DNA of 40,249 bases, from contig JARRBB010000011.1 of the NCBI GenBank assembly GCA_029981435.1, forward strand, positions 1 through 40,249, given 5' to 3'. The position numbers and the translations under genes are program-made. Positions 15,523 through 25,294 of this stretch are shown piece after piece (positions within the stretch are counted from its first letter, which is position 1; each line of letters begins with the position of its first letter). The notes under the pieces are model-generated. The model was not told the DNA's origin, did no database searches, and saw only the letters and a program-made list of their open reading frames with translations. The stretch comes from Thermotogaceae bacterium. Lineage in GTDB: Bacteria; Thermotogota; Thermotogae; B21-G9; HyVt-16.

Positions 15523-17178
15523 ATGTTGAGAAAAAGGATAGAAAGTGAAATCGTAGAAACTGTAAATAAACTCTGGGGTGATGAAGTTTTTCAGGCGAAT
15601 TTGAAGAGTTTCAAAGTAGAGATACCGGACGAGAGATTCGGAGAATTTTCTACGAATATCGCAATGATACTTTCAAAACCTCTTAAAACCAAGCCTATAG
15701 AAATTGCCAAAAAAATCGTTGAAAAAATAAAAACTGGGGAACTTTTTGAAAACGTTGAAATCGCTGGCCCAGGATTTATAAACTTCAAACTCAAGAAAAA
15801 TGTGTATACAGAACTTCTTAAAAACATCTTAAACACCGGGGAAAGATATGGAAGAAAAGAACCGAACGGAATGAAAGTCCAGATAGAATTCGTAAGCGCC
15901 AATCCCACAGGACCTCTCACGGTCGGTCATGGAAGACAGGCTGTGATAGGTGACGTTCTGAGCAAAGTTTTCAAAGAGGAAGGATTTGAAGTAACAAAGG
16001 AGTATTATTTCAACGATGCCGGAAGGCAGATGGATTTACTTGCTCAATCACTCTGGGTTAGATACAATCAATTTTTCGGCAAGAAACTGGATATCCCTGA
16101 AGATGGTTATCATGGAGACTATTTGGTAGAACTGGCAAAGGAAATAGCAGGTAAATTCAAAGCAGATTACGTGGGAAAATGGAACGATGAGATAAAAGAA
16201 ATATTCAAAGAAATGGCCAAAGATGCTATGTTCAAACTTATAAAATCAACTCTTGAAAGACTGAAAGTCCAATTCGATATCTTTTTCAATGAAAAATCTC
16301 TCTTGGAAGATGGAACGGTGAATGAAGTCATAGAAATTCTCAAATCGAAAGGTTTACTTTACGAGAAAGACGGTGCCCTCTGGTTCAAAGTTTCCGAATT
16401 CGTTGATGAAGACGATAAAGTATTGATAAGATCCAGTGGAATACCCACCTATTTCATGACAGATATAGCCTATCACTACAACAAATTCAAACGAAAATTC
16501 GATAGAGTCTACGACATATGGGGTGCAGACCACCATGGACACATATCAAGAATGAAAGCAGCGATGAAAGCTTTGGGAATCCCCGATGACTTTTTCAACG
16601 TAATCCTACACCAATTCGTAACCCTTAAAAAAGAAGGAAAAGAAGTCAAAATGTCTACCAGAAAAGGAGAATTTGTGACTCTCGATGAACTTATGGATTC
16701 TGTTGGTGTTGATGCCACCAGGTATTTCTTTGCTATGATAGATCCAAACACCCACATGATTTTTGATATGGACCTTGCCGTTTCTAAAAGCAATGAAAAC
16801 CCTGTTTATTACGTTCAGTATGCGTACGCAAGGATAAAAAGTCTGTTTAGAAAAGCTCGGGAAAAAGGCATAGAGTACAGAAAAGGGGAAAATCTGGATC
16901 TTTTATGTGATATCGATCAGGAAAAACTTCTGGTGAGAGATCTGGATCTTTTCGATGAAACACTCGAAGATACTTTGAGAGACTTGGCTCCTAACAAAAT
17001 AACTAATTATGTTGAGAAATTAGTATCGAGATTTCATAACTATTACACTGATAACATAATCCTTGATACCGATAACAGAGATTTGAGCAATGCGAGGTTG
17101 AATTTGTGCAAAGGATTGGAAACAATACTTTCAAAAGTTTTTGATATACTTGGAATTAGCAAACCTGAAAAAATGTAG
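15523..17178 (+). CDS. argS: Arginyl-tRNA synthetase
   Basis: 551 residues, class I synthetase charging tRNA-Arg. N-terminal Add1 tRNA-binding domain (~1-110); HIGH motif in NPTGPLTVGHGRQ (~125-137); a KMSK-like EVKMSTRKGEF (~380); C-terminal DALR anticodon-binding helices (from ~430). Full family length. ATG 15523 with GGCGGG upstream. 32 bp separate it from valS, so the two may share a transcript. Confidence 0.96.
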   Translation: MLRKRIESEIVETVNKLWGDEVFQANLKSFKVEIPDERFGEFSTNIAMILSKPLKTKPIEIAKKIVEKIKTGELFENVEIAGPGFINFKLKKNVYTELLKNILNTGERYGRKEPNGMKVQIEFVSANPTGPLTVGHGRQAVIGDVLSKVFKEEGFEVTKEYYFNDAGRQMDLLAQSLWVRYNQFFGKKLDIPEDGYHGDYLVELAKEIAGKFKADYVGKWNDEIKEIFKEMAKDAMFKLIKSTLERLKVQFDIFFNEKSLLEDGTVNEVIEILKSKGLLYEKDGALWFKVSEFVDEDDKVLIRSSGIPTYFMTDIAYHYNKFKRKFDRVYDIWGADHHGHISRMKAAMKALGIPDDFFNVILHQFVTLKKEGKEVKMSTRKGEFVTLDELMDSVGVDATRYFFAMIDPNTHMIFDMDLAVSKSNENPVYYVQYAYARIKSLFRKAREKGIEYRKGENLDLLCDIDQEKLLVRDLDLFDETLEDTLRDLAPNKITNYVEKLVSRFHNYYTDNIILDTDNRDLSNARLNLCKGLETILSKVFDILGISKPEKM

Positions 17179-17210
17179 AAAAAACTCTTCTTAATGGGAG
17201 GGAATAAACC

Positions 17211-19829
17211 TTGGAAACGCTTAGTTCAAGATACGAACACAGTGGACTAGAAGATAAATGGTATAGATATTGGGAAGAAAAGGGATACTTCATTCCCAAG
17301 GGTGAAGGTGATAAGTTCTCAATCGTTATTCCCCCACCAAACATAACAGGAAAGATCCACCTTGGACATGCACTCAACATAACTATACAAGATATTATAG
17401 TTCGTTACAAGCGAATGAAAGGATTCGATGTTCTCTGGGTCCCTGGTGAAGACCACGCTGGAATAGCCACTCAAAATGTTGTGGAAAAAGAACTCGCAAA
17501 ACAAGGGAAAAGGAAAGAAGAACTTGGAAGAAATAAATTTCTCGATATCGTTTGGGACTGGGCGAATACCTACAGAAAAGAGATAGCAAAGCAGATAAAA
17601 GCCCTCGGCGCTTCTTGTGACTGGACACGTGAGCGTTTCACTCTGGACGAAAATCTCAACAGAGCAGTCAAAAAGGTTTTTGTAGAACTGTACAGAAAAG
17701 GGCTTATTTACAAAGGAAAGTACATAGTCAACTGGTGTCCGCGATGTGATAGCGTTCTTTCAAATGAAGAAGTAGAATATGAAGAAGAAAATGCAAAGCT
17801 TTATTACATAAAGTATCCTTTTGAAGATGGTAGTGGTCACATAGAAATAGCGACTGTTAGGCCTGAAACGATACTTGGTGATACGGCTGTCGCAGTTCAT
17901 CCAAACGATGAAAGATACAGAGAGTTTATAGGAAAGTTCGTTATACTACCCATAGTTGGTAGAAAATTAAAAATCATTGCTGACAAGTATGTGGATCCAT
18001 CTTTTGGAACAGGTGCAGTTAAAATAACGCCAGCACATGACCCCAACGACTATATAATAGGTCAGAATCACCAACTTGAATTCGTTGAAGTTATAGACAA
18101 AAATGGTGTTATGAATGAAAATGCCGGTGAATATAAAGGGCTCGATAGATTCGAAGCAAGAGAAAAAATCGTTGAAGATCTTGAAAAACTTGGTTATCTC
18201 TCGAAAGTTGAAGATTACAAACATTCTATTGGAAAATGTTATAGGTGTGGAACAGTTGTAGAGCCTGTTTTATCTGATCAATGGTTTGTTAAAATGAAAC
18301 CACTCGCACAACCTGCAATCGAAGTGGTTGAGAATGGAAAGATACAGTTTTTCCCTGAAAAATGGAAAAACTTTTATTTGAGCTGGATGTATGAAATAAG
18401 AGACTGGTGTATATCAAGACAATTATGGTGGGGTCATAGAATACCAGTATGGTACTGTGGAGATTGTGGACATGTAAACGTTGCTGAAAATGAGCCAGCT
18501 GAATGCGAAAAATGTGGTTCGACAAACCTGAAACAGGATAGCGATGTCCTTGATACCTGGTTTTCATCTGCTCTATGGCCTTTTTCCACTCTTGGATGGC
18601 CAGAAGAAACAGAAGATTTGAAAAAATACTATCCAACTGATGTTCTTGTGACAGGCTTTGACATCATCTTTTTCTGGGTAGCCAAGATGATAATCCAGGG
18701 AATCGAATTCATGAAGGAAGTACCCTTCAGACACGTTTATATTCACCAACTTGTCAGGGATAAATTCGGTAGAAAGATGTCTAAATCCCTTGGTAATGGA
18801 ATAGATCCACTTGAAATCATTGAAAAATACGGTGCTGATTCTTTAAGGTTTACACTGGCAATACTTGCCGCACAGGGTAAAGATATAAAAGTTGATGAAA
18901 AGTATTTTGAAGTTTATAAAAGATTTATAAACAAGATCTGGAATGCATCAAGATTCGTGTTTATGAATTGTGAAAATGTTGAAAAACTTGAAGAAGTAGA
19001 ATCTCTGAATTTAAAACTCGTCGACAAGTGGCTGGTTTCCAAGCTCAACAAGACCATCCGAAATTCCACAAACGCTCTTGAAAATTATGAATTCAATATC
19101 GCTGCTAAAGAAATATACGAGTTCTTCTGGGGTGTTTTCTGTGATTGGTACATAGAAGCCTCGAAATCAAGACTGAATTCCGATGATGAAAACGAAAAGA
19201 AAACTGTTCAAAGCCTTCTTTTGAAGACACTTGATAAATCTTTGAGACTACTCCATCCTTTCATGCCTTTCGTTACGGAGGAAATCTGGCAAAAACTTCC
19301 AGAAAGTGGAGAATCCATAAGTATATCAAGCTGGCCATATCCTGAAGAAGTTGCTTATACAGATGAAGAAGAAAAGTTCGAAAAAATCATGGAAGTGATA
19401 AGAGGAATAAGAAATGCAAAAGCTGATATGGATATTCCACAGACAAAAAAATTGAACGTGTCTGTGCTTCAGAAATCCTATAAATTATCAAACGAGGAAA
19501 TTGATTATATTATCAATTTAGCCAACGTTGCTGAAATCAACTTCGTAGACCTCAAACCTCCGAAAACAGTTACAGCATTTATAGATGAAGCCTTTGAAGT
19601 TTATGTGGATATTCCAGGTGATGTCGATTTTGAAGCTGAGAGAAAAAGATTAGAAAACCGTCTGAGAAAGCTGGAAGATGAAAAAAACAAATTAGAGAAA
19701 AAGCTGAGCGATGAGAAATTTTTGAAAAATGCACCCGAGGATATAGTTGAAGAGAAAAAACTTCAATATCATGATCTGACACTCAAGATAGAAAGAATGA
19801 AAAAACTGGTTGAAGACTTAAAGATATGA
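17211..19829 (+). CDS. valS: Valyl-tRNA synthetase
   Basis: 872 residues, class I. HIGH region PPNITGKIHLGHALN (~42-56), CP1 editing domain (~145-330, with ATVRPETILGDTAVAVHP), zinc-binding pairs CPRCDSV and CGDCGH...CEKCGS, WxxS-type DVLDTWFSSALWPFSTLGWP, KMSKS in KFGRKMSKSLGNGIDPLEI (~520). The C-terminal ~65 residues are a coiled coil (ENRLRKLEDEKNKLEKKL) that contacts tRNA. TTG start at 17211, ten bases after GGGAGGG. The stop overlaps folC by 4 bp. Confidence 0.97.
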   Translation: METLSSRYEHSGLEDKWYRYWEEKGYFIPKGEGDKFSIVIPPPNITGKIHLGHALNITIQDIIVRYKRMKGFDVLWVPGEDHAGIATQNVVEKELAKQGKRKEELGRNKFLDIVWDWANTYRKEIAKQIKALGASCDWTRERFTLDENLNRAVKKVFVELYRKGLIYKGKYIVNWCPRCDSVLSNEEVEYEEENAKLYYIKYPFEDGSGHIEIATVRPETILGDTAVAVHPNDERYREFIGKFVILPIVGRKLKIIADKYVDPSFGTGAVKITPAHDPNDYIIGQNHQLEFVEVIDKNGVMNENAGEYKGLDRFEAREKIVEDLEKLGYLSKVEDYKHSIGKCYRCGTVVEPVLSDQWFVKMKPLAQPAIEVVENGKIQFFPEKWKNFYLSWMYEIRDWCISRQLWWGHRIPVWYCGDCGHVNVAENEPAECEKCGSTNLKQDSDVLDTWFSSALWPFSTLGWPEETEDLKKYYPTDVLVTGFDIIFFWVAKMIIQGIEFMKEVPFRHVYIHQLVRDKFGRKMSKSLGNGIDPLEIIEKYGADSLRFTLAILAAQGKDIKVDEKYFEVYKRFINKIWNASRFVFMNCENVEKLEEVESLNLKLVDKWLVSKLNKTIRNSTNALENYEFNIAAKEIYEFFWGVFCDWYIEASKSRLNSDDENEKKTVQSLLLKTLDKSLRLLHPFMPFVTEEIWQKLPESGESISISSWPYPEEVAYTDEEEKFEKIMEVIRGIRNAKADMDIPQTKKLNVSVLQKSYKLSNEEIDYIINLANVAEINFVDLKPPKTVTAFIDEAFEVYVDIPGDVDFEAERKRLENRLRKLEDEKNKLEKKLSDEKFLKNAPEDIVEEKKLQYHDLTLKIERMKKLVEDLKI

Positions 19830-21142
19830 ATTATTTAGAGGCTTTGAATTACCTTTATACGGATAGGAATTTTTCAAAAATTAGACCTGGTTTGAAAAGA
19901 GTGAAAGAACTCTTGGAACATTTCGGGAATCCTCAGAACCATTACCAGATTGTTCACATAACTGGTACTAACGGCAAAGGGAGTACCAGTTATTTCCTTT
20001 ACAGTATTTTAAAAAAGGTAACCGATTTGAAAGTCGGGCTTTACACATCGCCACATTTGAGTTCTTTCAGAGAAAGGATAGTTGTTAATGATGAGAAAGT
20101 ATCCAAAGACTATATAGTGGAATTTGTTAAAAGTGCAATTCCAATAGTTAAAAAGATGGATAGTAAAGGTCCCGAATACATGTCAACTTTTTTCGAATTA
20201 ACAACTGCTATGGCTTTTAAGTATTTCAAGGATATGGGAGTTGACATAGTAGTTCTGGAAGTCGGGCTCGGTGGAAGATACGACGCAACGAATGTGGTTG
20301 AAAATCCTCTGGTAAGTGTTATAACAACTGTAGATCTCGAACATACTCGAATACTTGGAGACACGATCGAAAAAATAGCTTTCGAAAAAGCAGGAATAAT
20401 TAAAGAAAATTCCCTTGTTGTTACTGGTGAAACAAAAGCAGGAGCTCTGAATGTGATAAAGGAAGAAGCAGTAAAGAAAAACTCAAAAGTTTATGTTTAT
20501 AATCAGGATTTCCGATATAAAAACATCAGACTTGCTTTGAATCAAAATCTTTTTGATTACGAAGGGATCAATAGGAAACTCGAAAATATCGAACTGACCA
20601 TGAACGGTAAACATCAATTTCTGAACTGTTCGATAGCACTGGCTGCATTTGAAAACATTGAAGAGCAACTTGGTTTGAGAGTATCAGATGAAAAAATCAA
20701 GGCAGCACTCAAGAACGCGGTATGGCCCGGAAGATTTGAACTAATCGAGTTCAATAGTAAGAGTCTGATAATCGATGGTGCACATAATCCGGCAGCTTTT
20801 AAGAAACTCAGAGAATCTATTGAAATTTATTTTCCAGATAAAAGGAAGATAGCAATCATAGGTATTTTAGATGATAAGGATTATAAAGCCATGCTTCAAG
20901 AAATAAAAGATGTTTTTGAAAAGATGATACTGACCCGACCCCTCAGTAATCGAACAACCAATATTATGGAAATTCACAGATATCTGAAGACTGTAAAACA
21001 ACAATCCGAATACATAGAATCACCTTTAAATGCTTTTAAAAAAGCAATTGCCGATTTAAAAGACGATGAAATACTTGTAGTAACAGGGTCTTTGTATCTG
21101 GCTGGTTATTTGAGAAATTACATCGATACGATAAAACGATAA
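19826..21142 (+). CDS. folC: Folylpolyglutamate synthase / dihydrofolate synthase
   Basis: 438 residues, adds glutamates to folate (and probably to dihydropteroate) using ATP. P-loop HITGTNGKGSTSYFLYSIL (~48-66), the omega-loop TSPHLSSFRERI (~75), LEVGLGGRYDATNVV (~147) and IIDGAHNPAAF (~312) are all family signatures. Starts within the valS stop (ATGA), so its translation is coupled. Substrate range cannot be read. Confidence 0.93.
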   Translation: MNYLEALNYLYTDRNFSKIRPGLKRVKELLEHFGNPQNHYQIVHITGTNGKGSTSYFLYSILKKVTDLKVGLYTSPHLSSFRERIVVNDEKVSKDYIVEFVKSAIPIVKKMDSKGPEYMSTFFELTTAMAFKYFKDMGVDIVVLEVGLGGRYDATNVVENPLVSVITTVDLEHTRILGDTIEKIAFEKAGIIKENSLVVTGETKAGALNVIKEEAVKKNSKVYVYNQDFRYKNIRLALNQNLFDYEGINRKLENIELTMNGKHQFLNCSIALAAFENIEEQLGLRVSDEKIKAALKNAVWPGRFELIEFNSKSLIIDGAHNPAAFKKLRESIEIYFPDKRKIAIIGILDDKDYKAMLQEIKDVFEKMILTRPLSNRTTNIMEIHRYLKTVKQQSEYIESPLNAFKKAIADLKDDEILVVTGSLYLAGYLRNYIDTIKR

Positions 21143-21156
21143 GAGGAGTGTAGAAA

Positions 21157-21774
21157 TTGGTAAAATTCTTGGAAGGAAAGGTTGAAAAGCTAACTTCTGA
21201 AGGATTGATACTGAATGTTTCGGGTATCGGGTTCCTCATAAAAACCAACCAATCTTTTCTAAGAAAACTTGAGAATGCAACCGAAGAAAAGATAAGGGTA
21301 TACGTTTCATTGATATTCAATCCAAATAACTTTTCCTTTGAGCTTTATGGTTTTGAAAATATAGAACAGTGTGAGCTATTCGAAGCTTTGAGAAGTGTTT
21401 CGAAGATCGGTCCAAAGATAGCCATGAAAATCATATCCAGTGTAGAGCCAAAACTCGTTGTTTCAATGATAGTAAACGAAGATGTTGAAAGTTTATCAAA
21501 ATTACCTGGAATAGGGAAAAAAGGCGCGGAAAGGATAGTAATGGAACTCAAAAACAAAATAGATCACGACTTTTCAGAGATCGTATATACAAATAATTTT
21601 TCTGAAGCTATCGAGGCTTTGAAAAATCTGGGGTATTCAAATACAATCGCCAGTCAGGCAGTGAAAACAGTTATGGAAAATTCAAGCGAACCAGTGGATA
21701 CGAGTGTCTTGATAAAAAGAGCTTTAAAGTATATAATGACCCAGGGGGAAAAGAAAAATGGTGGCGTCCCTTAA
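21157..21774 (+). CDS. ruvA: Holliday junction DNA helicase subunit RuvA
   Basis: 205 residues, standard length. Binds four-way junctions as a tetramer and recruits RuvB. Domain I OB fold (~1-65), two helix-hairpin-helix units (SVSKIGPKIAMKIISS ~80-95 and LSKLPGIGKKGAERIVMEL ~110-130) and a C-terminal UBA-like domain III (EAIEALKNLGYSNTIASQAV ~150-170). TTG start at 21157 behind GAGGAG. RuvB is not in the window. Its last 17 bp overlap the next gene. Confidence 0.95.
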   Translation: MVKFLEGKVEKLTSEGLILNVSGIGFLIKTNQSFLRKLENATEEKIRVYVSLIFNPNNFSFELYGFENIEQCELFEALRSVSKIGPKIAMKIISSVEPKLVVSMIVNEDVESLSKLPGIGKKGAERIVMELKNKIDHDFSEIVYTNNFSEAIEALKNLGYSNTIASQAVKTVMENSSEPVDTSVLIKRALKYIMTQGEKKNGGVP

Positions 21775-22255
21775 GTCTTTTAATTTAAATCCAACGCTTG
21801 GCTATAAATTGGATCCGGGAGAACCAGGGCTTGCATACAGCGCACCGGCAAGCAGGAGTATTATTCGAGTTCTGTCGCAGGAAGTTTCAAATCTTATAGC
21901 TTTTAAAAACGAAGCTCTTAGAAAAGGCGGAGTAGTTATATACAGTAAAATATCCTTGGATATGCAGAAAAGAGGAATTTTTCTTGCTGCTGTTGCAGGA
22001 AAAACCGAAGTAAGGATACTGATTCCGGGTGAAAAAGAAGTAATGGAATCGGGAAGACCTGAATCCGAAGACCCTCAGATTCGTCTCGAGAAACTCAAGA
22101 ACGAGATAGAGAGGGAACTTTTGATAGAAAATGATCAAGATAAAGTAGAAGAGCTGAAACAGAAACTGTTAATTTTAAACTCAATACTTAGCAATCCAGT
22201 GCTGAAGAATTCGGACTTTGTTGTTAAGGGATTGATGATAAACGATGTAGTCTGA
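21758..22255 (+). CDS. Protein of unknown function (165 aa) between ruvA and glmU
   Basis: I do not recognise a family. Residues 1-60 contain NPTLGYKLDPGEPGLAYSAP and a helix-like SQEVSNLIAFKNEAL; ~60-90 is a beta-rich stretch (GGVVIYSKISLD.. GIFLAAVAGKTEVRILIPG); ~110-145 is a charged coiled-coil-like helix (IRLEKLKNEIERELL...DKVEELKQKLLIL). No signal peptide or membrane segment. It starts at ATG 21758 inside ruvA, with GGGGGAAAAG as ribosome site, and sits 13 bp before glmU, so it is cotranscribed with housekeeping genes and likely real. Confidence 0.75.
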   Translation: MVASLKSFNLNPTLGYKLDPGEPGLAYSAPASRSIIRVLSQEVSNLIAFKNEALRKGGVVIYSKISLDMQKRGIFLAAVAGKTEVRILIPGEKEVMESGRPESEDPQIRLEKLKNEIERELLIENDQDKVEELKQKLLILNSILSNPVLKNSDFVVKGLMINDVV

Positions 22256-22268
22256 AGGTGGTAATAAT

Positions 22269-23684
22269 ATGTTCAAAGTTTTAATTCTGGCTGCTGGAAA
22301 AGGAAAAAGAATGAAATCTGAAATACCGAAAGTTCTACACAGGCTTTTAAACAGACCTATGATAAGCTGGGTTATAGAAACAGCCAGAAAACTTCATCCA
22401 GATGAGATGGGAGTTGTCTTAGGATACAAAGCTGATGAAGTACAGAAAGTTTTGAGCGAAGATATAAAAGTGTTTATTCAACCAGAACTTCTCGGAACCG
22501 GACATGCAGTTATGTGTGCCGAAGATTTTTTGAATTTTGATGGTGATCTTCTGATACTTTACGGTGATGTACCGAATATAAAAGCCGAAACCCTCGAAAA
22601 AATGCTTTCAAAGCACAGGGAAGAAAGCAACAGTATGACCATTTTAACAGCCTTTTTTGAGAATCCAACTGGTTATGGAAGAATATTGAGAAACGAATCG
22701 GGTAAAATCGTCTCAATAGTTGAAGAAGCCGATGCAGATGAGGAAACTAAAAAAATCAGAGAAATAAACTCTGGGATATACGTTTTTAAAGCTACTCACC
22801 TTTTAAATGGTTTAAAATATCTTAGAAATGATAACAAGCAGAGAGAGTATTATTTAACGGATCTCGTTAAGATCTTTCTTGAATCAGGGCAAAAGGTTGA
22901 AACATTTTTGGTTGATAATCCACGTGAGATCGCCGGGGTAAATGATAGAATACAGCTTGCAAAGGTTGAGAAACTTCTGAGGCTTGAAATAAACTATAGC
23001 CATATGCTCAACGGTGTCACCATAATCGATCCTGAAAGTACTTTTATAGATCCTGAAGTTAAAATTGAAAACGATACGGTTATCTATCCTTCAACTTTCA
23101 TATACGGTAATACCACTATTGGTAAAAAATGTGAAATAGGACCTTTCACAGTTATTAAGGATTGTAAAATAGGTGATAACGTCAGGATAGTTCAATCGAA
23201 CTGTGAAGATTCAGAAATTTTCTCCGGTACCTCCGTAGGACCATTTTCAAGGCTCAGGCCTGGTACAGTGTTAAAGGAAAATACGAGGATAGGTAATTTT
23301 GTAGAAGTGAAGAACTCTATTCTTGAATCGGGTGTTAAAGCAAATCATCTGAGCTACATCGGTGATTCGGAAGTTGGAGAAAACACAAATGTAGGTGCCG
23401 GTACTATAACATGTAATTACGATGGTTACAAAAAACACAGGACACGGATCGGTAAAAATGTATTCATAGGAAGTAATTCGGCACTTGTAGCACCTTTAAA
23501 AGTTGGTGATGGAGCTATAGTCGGTGCCGGTTCAGTGATAACTGAAGATGTTCCAGATGACTCGCTTGGAATTGCAAGGTCAAGACAAATAAACAAAGAA
23601 GGCTGGGCAAGGAAATGGCGCATGAAAAAAGAAAAGGAGGTGCAAGGGTTAAACCCCGAAAAAGAAGATGCCAAGAAAAAGTGA
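22269..23684 (+). CDS. glmU: Bifunctional N-acetylglucosamine-1-P uridylyltransferase / glucosamine-1-P acetyltransferase
   Basis: 471 residues; makes UDP-GlcNAc for peptidoglycan. Uridylyltransferase domain with LILAAGKGKRMKSEIPKVLH (residues 4-24) and LLGTGHAVMCAED (~77) up to ~225. Left-handed beta-helix acetyltransferase from ~250 with hexapeptide repeats and the active-site region VKANHLSYIGDSEVGENTNVGAGT (~355-380). The C-terminal tail (~445-471) is Lys/Glu-rich and overlaps prs by 17 bp; the family usually ends near 450-460. ATG after GAAGGTGG. Confidence 0.96.
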   Translation: MFKVLILAAGKGKRMKSEIPKVLHRLLNRPMISWVIETARKLHPDEMGVVLGYKADEVQKVLSEDIKVFIQPELLGTGHAVMCAEDFLNFDGDLLILYGDVPNIKAETLEKMLSKHREESNSMTILTAFFENPTGYGRILRNESGKIVSIVEEADADEETKKIREINSGIYVFKATHLLNGLKYLRNDNKQREYYLTDLVKIFLESGQKVETFLVDNPREIAGVNDRIQLAKVEKLLRLEINYSHMLNGVTIIDPESTFIDPEVKIENDTVIYPSTFIYGNTTIGKKCEIGPFTVIKDCKIGDNVRIVQSNCEDSEIFSGTSVGPFSRLRPGTVLKENTRIGNFVEVKNSILESGVKANHLSYIGDSEVGENTNVGAGTITCNYDGYKKHRTRIGKNVFIGSNSALVAPLKVGDGAIVGAGSVITEDVPDDSLGIARSRQINKEGWARKWRMKKEKEVQGLNPEKEDAKKK

Positions 23685-24618
23685 ATTCAAAATCTTTTCT
23701 GGTAGTTCCAACATACCCCTTGCAAAAAAAATAGCGGATTACATCGGAGTTGAATTGGGAAAAGTGGAACTCGGAAGATTTGCCGATGGAGAGGTCAACT
23801 TTAGAATTGGTGAAACGGTAAGGGGTTACGATGTGTTCATAATCCAATCAACCTGTAAGCCTGTTAATGAGAACCTTATGGAACTTTTAATAATGATAGA
23901 TGCTTTCAAAAGGGCTTCGGCTGGTTCTATCGCCGCTGTAATTCCGTACTATGGATACGCACGGCAGGACAGAAAGGCTAAAGGAAGAGATCCTATAAGT
24001 GCTAAACTAGTAGCAAATCTTCTTACGGAAGCAGGTGCAACAAGGGTAATAACCATGGATTTGCACAGCGAACAGATTCAGGGATTCTTTGATATACCGG
24101 TTGACAATCTGCAGAGCTTTCCAGTTTTTATAGAGAAGTTTAAGAACAGTGATGATATAGATTTAAGAGAAACTGTCATAGTTTCACCGGATGTTGGTGG
24201 CGTGAAACGCGCGAGAAGACTGGCAGAAAAACTTGGAGTACCTCTTGCAATAATGGATAAAAGAAGACCTGCAGATAATCAGGCCGAAATTTTAAATGTG
24301 ATAGGAGATGTCAAAAATAAAGTTGCCATTCTTTTTGATGATATAATTGACACTGCCAACTCTCTGAAAAAGTCGGCAGAGAAGATAAATGAACTTGGTG
24401 CAAAAAAAATAATAGCCTGTGCCACACATGCTGTTCTATCAGGGAGCGCTGTGGAAAATATAATGGAGTCTCCTATAAGTAAAGTTTACATAACGGATAC
24501 CATTCATAAAGAAAATCTGCCAGTAGAGAAATTTGAGGTTTTGAGTATAGCGAAGCTTTTTGGTGAAGCCATAATGAGGATTGTGAAAAATCTGTCAGTA
24601 AGTATATTATTCAGATAA
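23668..24618 (+). CDS. prs: Ribose-phosphate pyrophosphokinase (PRPP synthetase)
   Basis: 316 residues; makes PRPP from ribose-5-P and ATP for nucleotides, His and Trp. Signatures: FSGSSNIPLAKKIADYIGVELG (N-term), IPYYGYARQDRKAKGRDPIS (~97-116, flexible loop), DLHSEQIQGFFDIPVDNL (~130, metal) and the PRPP-binding VAILFDDIIDTANSL (~215-229). An in-frame stop just upstream fixes the start at ATG 23668, inside the end of glmU. The nearest strong ribosome site (GGAGGTG at 23637) is ~24 bases away, so initiation probably depends on coupling to glmU translation. The glmU-prs order is common in Gram-positives and Thermotogae. Confidence 0.96.
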   Translation: MPRKSEFKIFSGSSNIPLAKKIADYIGVELGKVELGRFADGEVNFRIGETVRGYDVFIIQSTCKPVNENLMELLIMIDAFKRASAGSIAAVIPYYGYARQDRKAKGRDPISAKLVANLLTEAGATRVITMDLHSEQIQGFFDIPVDNLQSFPVFIEKFKNSDDIDLRETVIVSPDVGGVKRARRLAEKLGVPLAIMDKRRPADNQAEILNVIGDVKNKVAILFDDIIDTANSLKKSAEKINELGAKKIIACATHAVLSGSAVENIMESPISKVYITDTIHKENLPVEKFEVLSIAKLFGEAIMRIVKNLSVSILFR

Positions 24619-24641
24619 ATAAATTGTAGGAGGGATACAAC

Positions 24642-25292
24642 ATGGTTCAAGCAGTCGAACTTGAAGTTCTGAAACGTGAAGAATCAAAAACCAGTAAAGC
24701 AAAAAAACTCAGAAGGAAAAATCTTATACCCGGAGTTGTTTATGGACCTGAAACCGAACCTTTGATGATAAGTGTTGATAAGACTAAAGTGGATTCGCTT
24801 TTAGCAAGGGTTAGCGAAACAACCCGTATCAAATTGCTGGTAAAAAGTAACGATGGTGTGATTCAAAAGAATGTATTTGTAAAAGAAATTCAGAGAAACA
24901 AAGTGAATGATTCTGTGATTCACATCGATTTCTATGAACCAGCAAAAGGACACACAATGCATATCCACATACCGTTGCATTTTGTTGGTAAGCCCAAAGG
25001 TGTCGAAAAAGGTGGACTCGAAGATATCATTCATCATGAATTGCCAGTAGAAGTACTACCGGATAAAATCGTTGAACATATAGAAGTAGACGTTTCGCAA
25101 GTTGATTTGGGTGAATCTTTGAGGGTCAAAGACATCCAGTTGCCAGAAGGAATAAAGGTAATGCTTGATCCTGAAGAAGTTATAATGACTATAATAGCTC
25201 CACGTGTTTCTGAAGAAGTAGTGGAAGAAGTTACTGAGGAAGAAGAACCCGAAGTAATAGGTAAAGGTAAGGAAGAAGAGGAGGAAGAATAA
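24642..25292 (+). CDS. rplY: 50S ribosomal protein L25 (general stress protein Ctc type)
   Basis: 216 residues, the long two-domain form of L25 that binds 5S rRNA. N-terminal L25 domain (~1-95, with LRRKNLIPGVVYGPETEPL), C-terminal TL5/Ctc beta domain (~100-190, HIPLHFVGKPKGVEKGG...VEVLPDKIVEHIEVDVS) and an acidic tail (VTEEEEPEV..EEEEEE). ATG 24642 behind GGAGGG. Followed after 2 bp by pth, a common pairing. A terminator-like hairpin 37 bp after its stop lies inside pth. Confidence 0.96.
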   Translation: MVQAVELEVLKREESKTSKAKKLRRKNLIPGVVYGPETEPLMISVDKTKVDSLLARVSETTRIKLLVKSNDGVIQKNVFVKEIQRNKVNDSVIHIDFYEPAKGHTMHIHIPLHFVGKPKGVEKGGLEDIIHHELPVEVLPDKIVEHIEVDVSQVDLGESLRVKDIQLPEGIKVMLDPEEVIMTIIAPRVSEEVVEEVTEEEEPEVIGKGKEEEEEE

Positions 25293-25294
25293 CC

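Noticed and set aside
23645-23656. GGGTTAAACCCC hairpin bringing the distant ribosome site to the prs start
   Set aside because: Only three or four base pairs with a workable loop; not stable enough to argue for.
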